Positions 7,005 through 11,558 of a stretch of 11,558 nt of DNA are shown piece after piece. Positions within the stretch are counted from its first letter, which is position 1. Each line of letters opens with the position of its first letter. Source of the DNA: Desulfotomaculum sp. GTDB taxonomy: Bacteria > Bacillota > Desulfotomaculia > Desulfotomaculales > Nap2-2B. Location of the stretch: NCBI GenBank assembly GCA_003445555.1, contig DMDI01000131.1, positions 1 to 11,558 on the forward strand, given 5' to 3'. The notes beneath the pieces are model-generated. The model was not told where the DNA came from. It did no database searches and saw only the letters and a program-made list of their open reading frames with translations. The position numbers and the translations under genes were made by a program.

Positions 7005-7640
7005 ATGCAAACAGAATCCTTACTAAAAGAGCCAGTTAACCTTATTATCACCGGCGTAGGCGGTCAGGGCAACATCCTGGTCTCGGAAATAGTGGCTCAA
7101 ACTGGCTGCCGTCAAAAATACAACGTGGTGGTAGGAGAGTCCTATGGCCTTTCTCAACGCGGCGGGGCGGTTTCCAGCCACGCGCGTTTATTTCGGCACC
7201 AGGAATATGGGCCTATTATTCCTTTAGGGAAGGCTGATATAATTTTTGGGTTTGAGCCGCTAGAAGCGGTCCGTCAGGCGGTAGATTACGGACATAAAAA
7301 CTCCTGTCTCATTATAAATTCCCACCCGGTTTACCCTATTGGGGTGCGGCGGGGTAAAAATAAAGTCCCGTCACTGGAATTATTATTTAAAAAATTACGG
7401 GAAATAGTGGCGGAAGTATTGATTATCCCGGCCACTAAACTGGCCGGCCAATTAGGGGAGGCCATGGTTCAAAACGTGGGTATGGTAGGGGCACTAGCCG
7501 GTTCAGGCTGCCTGCCTTTTCGGGCCGATAGCTTTATTGAAGTAATAAAAAAAGTAGTTCCGCCCAAAGCTAGAGCCCTTAACGAAAAAGCCTTTTATTT
7601 GGGGTTGGAAGAGGTCCAAAAAATTAAATCCCTTAAATAA
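7005..7640 (+). CDS. iorB: Indolepyruvate:ferredoxin oxidoreductase beta subunit (IorB)
   Basis: A 211-residue protein of the pyruvate:ferredoxin oxidoreductase gamma-type fold. GVGGQGN at residues 17-23 and SYGLSQRGGAVSSH at 46-59 are the family signatures, followed by ADIIFGFEPLEAVR and the QNVGMVGALAGSG segment. Length is normal for IorB (about 190-210). It begins 6 bp after iorA; the GGAG of its ribosome site lies inside the last iorA codons, about 14 bases from ATG 7005, a little far. It is the last gene of the FrhB-iorA-iorB unit and faces the PHA synthase unit across a hairpin terminator. Confidence 0.9.
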   Translation: MQTESLLKEPVNLIITGVGGQGNILVSEIVAQTGCRQKYNVVVGESYGLSQRGGAVSSHARLFRHQEYGPIIPLGKADIIFGFEPLEAVRQAVDYGHKNSCLIINSHPVYPIGVRRGKNKVPSLELLFKKLREIVAEVLIIPATKLAGQLGEAMVQNVGMVGALAGSGCLPFRADSFIEVIKKVVPPKARALNEKAFYLGLEEVQKIKSLK

Positions 7641-7643
7641 AAA

Positions 7644-7668
7644 AAGCCGGTTAAAAATGAACCGGCTT
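7644..7668 (-). terminator. Intrinsic terminator between convergent iorB and phaC
   Basis: Perfect nine-pair stem AAGCCGGTT (7644-7652) with AACCGGCTT (7660-7668) and a seven-base loop. A run of A at 7639-7645 makes a T tract after the hairpin on the minus strand, so it best serves phaC. On the plus strand only CTCAT follows, so it may end iorB transcripts less well. It begins 3 bases after the iorB stop and is 50 bp past the phaC stop. Confidence 0.8.
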
Positions 7669-7718
7669 CTCATCCAGGAGAAATTTTTAATTATAAACTT
7701 TATAAACTATTTAATTGC

Positions 7719-8747
7719 TTAAAGACTACTTCTTTCTACTATCCAGGCGCAAGCCCTAGGCCACATTTCTTTATGGGCCTTTTTACTGGTGGATAAACCA
7801 ATATGACCCCGGTCTATGGTCATTAACTCTTTGTCGTCACTGGAAATAAGCTCCAAAAGTACGGTGTTTGACTCTGGCGGAGCAATATGGTCTTTTTCCG
7901 CGCTTAGAATTAAAGTGGGCATGTTTATCTTTTTTAAATCGATTTTTTTCCCCTCAATGGTATATTCTCCTTTAACAATCTTGTTTTCGTGGTACCATTC
8001 CCTAATATACTCCTTATACACTTCACCGGGAATGGGTGGTGAATCGTAAATCCAGCGCTCCATCCTTAAAAAATCGGTTACAAAGTCTTCTTCTTCCAGG
8101 TGGGTAAACAAACCCTCATATTTACCGCAAATCAACATTACCGGGTCTACCCCTAAAAACCCCGTATTCATAAATTCTCCCGGCACGCAACCATAAGCCT
8201 CGACAATCTTTCCCGGATCAACGCTTCTGGCCCACTTGGCCAAAGTATTAGAGGTGTTAAAATTTATGGGGGTTGCTTGCAGCACTAAATTTTTAACTTT
8301 TTCCGGATACAAGGTGCTGTAAATAGTGGAAAGAGTACCCCCCAAACAATAACCGTGCAAGGTTAATTGGGGTACATTTTCATCTGCTCTTAATTTTTCC
8401 ACGCAATAATCAATAAAATCAATGTAGTCGGCGATATTTAAATATTTATCTGTTCGGGAAGGATAGCCCCAGTCAATCATATAAATGTTAAGACCTGCTT
8501 CAAGTAACCTTCTAATAACACTAATCTCCGGATTAAGGTCCATTACGGATGGCCGGTTAATATAAGCGTATACAACCAGCACGGGTACCGGGTGAGTTTT
8601 TTCTACCAACGGGTGGTAGTGCAAAAGCTTAAACACCCCTTCACTTACGACTTCATCGCGTGGCGTGGTCCAGACATCAATTCCTTCTTTTAGTGTTTCC
8701 TCCAGAACATTAAACAACTTTGCCCTCAGCTTGGCCACATCTTCCAT
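7719..8747 (-). CDS. phaC: Class III polyhydroxyalkanoate synthase, catalytic subunit PhaC
   Basis: PhaC joins (R)-3-hydroxyacyl-CoA units into polyester at the granule surface; class III enzymes need PhaE. The protein has 342 residues, close to the usual 350-360 of class III. It is an alpha/beta hydrolase with the modified lipase box GYCLGG, nucleophile Cys134, and partners Asp286 (AEKDHI) and His315 (DRGHIG). VPVLVVYAYINRP and IYMIDWGYPSRTD are typical of the family. ATG 8747 is preceded by GGAGG at 8757-8761, nine bases away. It is last in the unit, after the two PhaE-type genes, and is followed by the terminator at 7644-7668. All catalytic residues are present, so it should be active if PhaE is functional. 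Confidence 0.93.
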   Translation of the reverse strand: MEDVAKLRAKLFNVLEETLKEGIDVWTTPRDEVVSEGVFKLLHYHPLVEKTHPVPVLVVYAYINRPSVMDLNPEISVIRRLLEAGLNIYMIDWGYPSRTDKYLNIADYIDFIDYCVEKLRADENVPQLTLHGYCLGGTLSTIYSTLYPEKVKNLVLQATPINFNTSNTLAKWARSVDPGKIVEAYGCVPGEFMNTGFLGVDPVMLICGKYEGLFTHLEEEDFVTDFLRMERWIYDSPPIPGEVYKEYIREWYHENKIVKGEYTIEGKKIDLKKINMPTLILSAEKDHIAPPESNTVLLELISSDDKELMTIDRGHIGLSTSKKAHKEMWPRACAWIVERSSL

Positions 8748-8779
8748 CCTTATAACCCTCCTTTTTTTGGTGGTTAAAC

Positions 8780-8858
8780 TTACTTCTCAGCTTGTTTTTT
8801 CTTCCGCGCCGTTTTCTTTTTAGGCTTTTCAGGTGGAATAGGCTTCTTCTGGTTGGGG
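8780..8858 (-). other. Lysine-rich PhaE tail in the +1 frame after a C4 run
   Basis: In the annotated frame PhaE ends SVSPQPEEAYST. One base later, from 8854, the other frame reads NQKKPIPPEKP, then KKKTARKKK, and ends QAEK at a TAA (8782-8780), 24 residues. A Pro/Lys-rich basic tail of this kind looks like real protein, as found at the ends of phasins and related granule proteins. Removing one C from the run at 8855-8858 would make PhaE 551 residues and place its stop 32 bp before phaC. Either the gene has a C insertion (natural or sequencing error) or ribosomes shift +1 at CCC-C. Confidence 0.6.
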
Positions 8859-10436
8859 AGAGACGCTTTGAAGAAACCCCTTTCTTTGTTGCAAATCTTT
8901 TATTTCCCGGTTTAATTCAAATTCCCGTTTTTCTAAGTCTCTAACCCTTCTTCTTAAGGCGTGCAATCTTTGGTATGCATCGTCTATTTCCGAACGGTAG
9001 ACAAAAGGCAAAAAGGGATAAGCGCCGAAAAGGGCTTCCCAAAACTTTCTTTGATTAACAATAGTATCCATAAGTTCATGAATCATTCTGGACTGAGCCT
9101 CAACAAAACTATCTTCGCCTAATAATCGTTCATAAAGATTTGCGGCGGTGCCTATTGACAATTCAACAAACTTACGGTAGGGGAGAGCCTCCGGTGAATG
9201 ACCCGGATTGTTTTCAGGGTTATTATGGCCCGGATTATTCCCGGGGTTATGGCCGCTTTTGGCTTCGGTCATTAGCTTAGTAAATTCTTCTTGTACTTTT
9301 TCCCAGGTTTCATATAGTTTAGTGTAATAATCAAACCAGGCTTTTTGCAGTTCAACTTGACTGTTTAATCCTTTAAAGAAAGCATCCAGGGCTTCTTTGG
9401 GCAACATAAAAGGAATATTTTCCCACCCCTCTTGCAGCTTGGTTAAGGGTTCAGTATAAACGGTCTGTCCTGTTTTTAGTAAATTTAACCAGTAATTATT
9501 GATCGTATTTACCATATCATGATAACTCTTGAGCCAGACCTCATAAAAATTTTTATAATAAGGGACAAGAGATAATAGGTCAAAAGGGCCCTGTCCTGGA
9601 CCCGGGTTATGTCCCGGATTAGAACTCCCTTTAACCGGGAGAATTTTTTGGGTTAATTCACCCAAAGCTTTTTCGACTCCTTCATACAACTTAAGGTAAG
9701 AATCAAAAAACCCTTTTTGGAGTTTAAAATAATTATTTATTCCTTCGGAAAAAGTTTCCAAAATTTCTTGAGGCATCAGAGACGGAACCTCTTTCCATCC
9801 CTCGCGTGCCTGAGTAAAAGGCGTCGTGTAAAATGTTTGCCCTGCTTTAAGCATGTTTAACCAGGTTTCGCTAAATGTCTGCAGCATTTCCTGGTAGTTT
9901 TTTGCCCAGGTTTCTAACATTTCTTTAGCTCCTTCGGCAAAGGTTTTAGGAGTTTCTTTTTCTCCCTCTTTTTCCTCTTCTTTAATTGTTTCCCCGAACA
10001 TTCCTAACGTGGAAAGCAGGCTTTGATAAATTTTTTGGTATGACTCATTCCACAATTTAAAAAGTTCAAGATAACTTTCCATAATTTTGGTATAGAAAGA
10101 AGGTTCCTGAGTTAAAGGTGTTATGGGCATCGGCAAAAACTTTAAAAAAGTTTCCCACGGATTACCTATTAAAGGATTACTCATCATTGGAAACATAAAA
10201 GGACTTCCTCCGCTCAGCTTTAAACCGGTCATAGTTTCCAGGGGACGAAAGAACATTTTAAACATTTCCTGGTAAATGGGACTTAAATGTTCGGCCCATT
10301 TCGTTGACCCCGGGTCACGGCCGGAAACGTACTCTTGCCAGCTTTTACTTTCGTGCTCAAACATTTTTAATTGGGTTAACATTAACTCAAAACTCTCCCG
10401 TGGTAAATCCAAATATAATTTTAAAAACTTATCCAT
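8829..10436 (-). CDS. phaE: Long PhaE-type subunit of class III PHA synthase, with duplicated module
   Basis: PhaE has no known catalysis itself; it binds PhaC and is needed for its activity. This protein has 535 residues against about 350-360 for well-known PhaE. Layout: helical N-terminal region (1-150), acidic KEEEKEGEKE patch (152-161), module A (about 177-258), Asn-Pro-Gly-His linker (about 272-283), module B (about 301-382), a second such linker (394-413), and a PhaE-like C-terminal region (about 420-515) with LPFVYRSEIDDAYQRLHALRRRV, then a coiled-coil-like charged stretch. Modules A and B are spaced 124 residues apart and share roughly half their positions by eye (for example GQTxYTxPxT and EGWxxxP). 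ATG 10436 follows GGAGG at 10444-10448. The annotated end is probably altered by a frameshift at 8855-8858. It lies directly before phaC. Confidence 0.82.
   Translation of the reverse strand: MDKFLKLYLDLPRESFELMLTQLKMFEHESKSWQEYVSGRDPGSTKWAEHLSPIYQEMFKMFFRPLETMTGLKLSGGSPFMFPMMSNPLIGNPWETFLKFLPMPITPLTQEPSFYTKIMESYLELFKLWNESYQKIYQSLLSTLGMFGETIKEEEKEGEKETPKTFAEGAKEMLETWAKNYQEMLQTFSETWLNMLKAGQTFYTTPFTQAREGWKEVPSLMPQEILETFSEGINNYFKLQKGFFDSYLKLYEGVEKALGELTQKILPVKGSSNPGHNPGPGQGPFDLLSLVPYYKNFYEVWLKSYHDMVNTINNYWLNLLKTGQTVYTEPLTKLQEGWENIPFMLPKEALDAFFKGLNSQVELQKAWFDYYTKLYETWEKVQEEFTKLMTEAKSGHNPGNNPGHNNPENNPGHSPEALPYRKFVELSIGTAANLYERLLGEDSFVEAQSRMIHELMDTIVNQRKFWEALFGAYPFLPFVYRSEIDDAYQRLHALRRRVRDLEKREFELNREIKDLQQRKGFLQSVSPQPEEAYST
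9198..9257 (-). repeat. Asn-Pro-Gly-His repeat linker in PhaE
   Basis: Residues 394-413 of long PhaE read as short variants of NPGH, coded by repeated AATCCGGGCCAT-like units. A shorter version lies at 9588-9623 (residues 272-283). Both sit between helical modules, so they look like flexible spacers grown by slippage or local duplication. Confidence 0.6.
9291..9908 (-). repeat. Two tandem protein modules (A and B) within phaE
   Basis: Module A is coded at 9663-9908 and module B at 9291-9536. Aligned without gaps over 82 residues, I count about 39 identical positions by hand. The order of WLN-LK-GQT-YT-P-T, EGW, P-E-L, LQK, FD-Y and KLYE is the same in both. The DNA has diverged, so the duplication is old. 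Confidence 0.7.
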
Positions 10437-10702
10437 TGCCGTGCCTCCTTAAAAATTTTATTAGTTAACCGTAAACTTTGTTAATTAGCTAATTAAATAT
10501 TTTTAATTTATTATCCTTCCCGTCTTTGCATTTTAACTGCTTGTCCTTAAAATTTACCTTTTAACTCTTTTAACCCTCCCTTCTTGATCAAGATAATTTT
10601 TATAAAATTGAAGCTATTTAGAATATACTATAACAATAACTTAATATCAATATAAAAAAACAATATACTCATTAAACTATTTCCATTTAAGTTTTATTAT
10701 GC

Positions 10703-10717
10703 TGAGAATGATATTCT
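10703..10717. promoter_or_regulatory. Fur/PerR-like operator overlapping the phaE -10 box
   Basis: TGAGAATGATATTCT matches 10 of 14 fixed positions of the 7-1-7 Fur consensus TGATAATNATTATCA, and its core AGAAT-GAT-ATTCT is a perfect inverted repeat. It overlaps the -10 box (10713-10718) and the likely start of transcription, where a repressor would act. In AT-rich DNA such a match is not rare, so the factor is uncertain. Confidence 0.3.
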
Positions 10718-10741
10718 ATTTTATAACGTTATTCTTGTCAA
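10713..10741 (-). promoter_or_regulatory. Strong sigma-A type promoter of phaE-phaC
   Basis: On the minus strand TTGACA (10741-10736), 17 bp, TAGAAT (10718-10713): a perfect -35, five of six in the -10, ideal spacing. Transcription should begin near 10706, about 270 bases before the phaE start. It begins just past the end of the short phaE gene, so phaE-phaC can be expressed apart from it. Confidence 0.75.
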
Positions 10742-10763
10742 CCATATTTTATCATAAATAAAT

Positions 10764-11309
10764 TTATATGACATTTGTTGCGCTATTTCGCGTTCTCCTT
10801 TCTAAAACGTTAATTTTTCTCCTTAGCTCGTTTACCCTTTGATAAAAGGTATCAATTTCGGTGCGGCAAACAAAAGGTAAGGCCGGATTATCCATTAGTA
10901 GGCTTTCCCAAAAATCTCTCAGGTATTTTAGCGTATCCATAAAACTATGGAGCATTTTGGCTTGGGTTTCAACGTAAAGATCTGATTTTAAAAGTAAATC
11001 AAAATGTTCTTTAAGGGTAGCCAGACAGATAGATAAAAAATTTTCAAAGGTAAGGCCCCTGCCCGCAATCTGACAGGCGGGTTGGGCAAGGGAGACGCTG
11101 GCGAAATGATCTGTTCCGCCTTCGTAATTGCGGGCAGGGTCTGGAGCGTTTCTTTTTAGCTCGGTCATTTTAACCCTAAATTTACTTAATGCTTCCTCCC
11201 ATCCTTGATAAAGAAGAGTGTAATAATCAATCCACGAGCGCTGTAAATCAAAGTAACTATATGCTCCTTTTAAATATAAAGCCGCTGTTTTTTGCGGTTC
11301 CCAGTACAT
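10764..11309 (-). CDS. Short PhaE-like protein (one half-module plus C-terminal domain)
   Basis: A 181-residue protein that aligns with the last third of the long PhaE next to it. Residues 1-52 (DLQRSWIDYYTLLYQGWEEA) match the second half of module B; residues 86-175 match the C-terminal domain (VETQAKMLHSFMDTL, FWESLL, LPFVCRTEIDTFYQRVNELR). Between them, residues 53-85 form a linker quite unlike the NPGH linker at the same place in long PhaE; it is coded mostly by an inverted pair of a 25-bp repeat. It has its own ATG (11309) with AGGAGG at 11317-11322 and its own promoter, so it looks like a working gene, not simply a fragment. It may be a second PhaC partner, a modulator of PhaE, or a granule protein; I cannot tell which. 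Confidence 0.72.
   Translation of the reverse strand: MYWEPQKTAALYLKGAYSYFDLQRSWIDYYTLLYQGWEEALSKFRVKMTELKRNAPDPARNYEGGTDHFASVSLAQPACQIAGRGLTFENFLSICLATLKEHFDLLLKSDLYVETQAKMLHSFMDTLKYLRDFWESLLMDNPALPFVCRTEIDTFYQRVNELRRKINVLERRTRNSATNVI
11057..11081 (+). repeat. 25-bp palindrome-like repeat, copy 1 (inside short phaE gene)
   Basis: CCCTGCCCGC, seven variable bases, CAGGCGGG. Both arms and the spacing are identical to copy 3. It lies in the codons for the interdomain linker of the short PhaE-like protein. With the facing copy 2 it shares a 13-base inverted repeat, CCCTGCCCGCAAT at 11057-11069 and its complement at 11127-11139. Confidence 0.75.
11115..11139 (-). repeat. 25-bp palindrome-like repeat, copy 2 (inverted, inside short phaE gene)
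   Basis: On the minus strand CCCTGCCCGC, seven bases, AAGGCGGA: the left arm is exact, the right arm has two changes from CAGGCGGG. It faces copy 1 across 33 bp, so the two could form a long hairpin in the transcript within the linker codons. Confidence 0.6.
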
Positions 11310-11326
11310 TTACTTTCCTCCTGACG

Positions 11327-11351
11327 CCCTGCCCGCTTCGCAGCAGGCGGG
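11327..11351 (+). repeat. 25-bp palindrome-like repeat, copy 3 (leader of short phaE gene)
   Basis: CCCTGCCCGC, TTCGCAG, CAGGCGGG, four bases upstream of the AGGAGG ribosome site. In the minus-strand RNA it can fold as CCTGCU/AGCGGG (one wobble) around a GCGA loop, extended below by a bulge and CCC/GGG. Such a stem next to the ribosome site could affect translation or RNA stability. Confidence 0.7.
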
Positions 11352-11464
11352 AAAAATTTCTTTACCTTCTTACATTTTATTATATTAACTAGCGGCTTAA
11401 AAAGTACCGGGAACAATTTTTACCTTTATTTAGCGCGCCACCATAATTAAAAAATTTTATAAAA

Positions 11465-11473
11465 ATTATAACA
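11465..11473 (-). promoter_or_regulatory. Extended -10 promoter of the short phaE-like gene
   Basis: On the minus strand TGT followed by TATAAT, a full extended -10 (TGnTATAAT). The hexamer 17 bp upstream (CTGATT) is a poor -35, as is common for extended -10 promoters and for promoters that need an activator. The leader to ATG 11309 would be about 150 bases and contains repeat copy 3. Confidence 0.55.
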
Positions 11474-11493
11474 TACCTTTTAAACTAAATCAG

Positions 11494-11520
11494 TTAAGTT
11501 TTGATTAAGTTTTGATTAAG
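11494..11520. repeat. 11-bp direct repeats upstream of the short phaE promoter
   Basis: TTAAGTTTTGA occurs twice in tandem (11494-11504, 11505-11515) and the first five bases repeat again (11516-11520). The period is one helical turn, and the block covers about -30 to -60 relative to the predicted start. It could be an activator site or an UP-like AT-rich element. Confidence 0.5.
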
Positions 11521-11526
11521 AAATTG

Positions 11527-11558
11527 TTAAGCCTGTTTAGCGGCAATTAAAGCGGCTC
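11527..11558 (-). CDS. Possible last codons of an upstream minus-strand gene (cut by window end)
   Basis: One minus-strand frame from the window edge reads AALIAAKQA and stops at TAA 11529-11527. The composition is protein-like, but nine codons cannot prove a gene and no family can be named. Confidence 0.2.
   Translation of the reverse strand, partial: AALIAAKQA

Larger units (their letters stand above)
10437..10763 (-). other. AT-rich gap between the two phaE genes, leader of phaE
   Basis: These 327 bp hold no credible gene. They contain the phaE promoter and operator-like site (10703-10741), and then a leader of about 270 bases before ATG 10436, very AT-rich. A six-codon ORF on the minus strand (10531-10511) is too weak to call. 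No strong hairpin with a T run was seen either for the end of the short phaE gene or within the leader. Confidence 0.6.

Noticed and set aside
6701..7051. Minus-strand ORFs opposite the end of iorA
   Set aside because: Composition is unlike real protein, there is no ribosome site, and they lie fully across the well-supported ferredoxin domain of iorA.
10511..10531. Six-codon ORF in the phaE leader as a regulatory leader peptide
   Set aside because: The ribosome site is weak and far, the peptide has no runs of one amino acid, and no paired terminator hairpin was found.

Overview
The window looks like chromosomal DNA of an anaerobic, endospore-forming Firmicute (clostridial or Peptococcia type; something near Carboxydothermus or the Thermoanaerobacterales is a guess from style only). 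The signs are a PdaA-type spore-cortex deacetylase, a ferredoxin-dependent indolepyruvate oxidoreductase (oxygen-sensitive chemistry), strong GGAGG ribosome binding sites, TTG starts, moderate GC and a class III (PhaC/PhaE) polyhydroxyalkanoate synthase. No rRNA, tRNA, CRISPR array or transposase gene was seen.

Layout. 1-420 (+): C-terminal part of a trypsin-fold serine protease cut by the window edge. 421-656: apparent remains of a small gene with an internal stop and a frame break. 656-1666 (+): secreted protein with two CAP/SCP domains, the first degenerate. 1721-2581 (-): DUF89 metal-dependent phosphatase whose true N-terminus lies upstream of any normal start codon and seems to begin at ATA. 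2599-2700: GC-rich foldable leader plus a weak attenuator-like hairpin. 2750-3703 (-): PdaA-like polysaccharide deacetylase. 3704-3910: divergent control region. 3911-7640 (+): three-gene redox operon, FrhB-like iron-sulfur flavoprotein, IorA, IorB. 7644-7668: hairpin terminator between convergent units. 7719-11309 (-): PHA synthase locus, read as short PhaE-like protein, long PhaE, PhaC. 11310-11558: promoter region of the short PhaE gene and perhaps the last codons of another minus-strand gene.

How the genes work together. IorA/IorB should oxidatively decarboxylate aryl-pyruvates (from aromatic amino acids) to acyl-CoA with reduction of ferredoxin; the FrhB-like protein, with eight Cys in two cluster motifs and first in the operon, is a plausible electron acceptor or partner. 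PhaC and PhaE together polymerise 3-hydroxyacyl-CoA into storage granules. I see no sequence link between the two units, which converge on one terminator.

The most interesting points are at the PHA locus and at broken reading frames: (i) a lysine-rich 24-residue tail of PhaE sits in the +1 frame just past a run of four C; (ii) PhaE carries a duplicated module of about 124 residues, and a second, shorter PhaE-like protein is encoded upstream; (iii) a 25-bp palindrome-like repeat occurs three times at the short phaE gene, two of them facing each other inside the codons for its interdomain linker; (iv) the DUF89 gene has a good Shine-Dalgarno but ATA where ATG is expected. I cannot show an entirely new system here; the IorA-FrhB unit and the two-PhaE arrangement are the best candidates for unusual biology.
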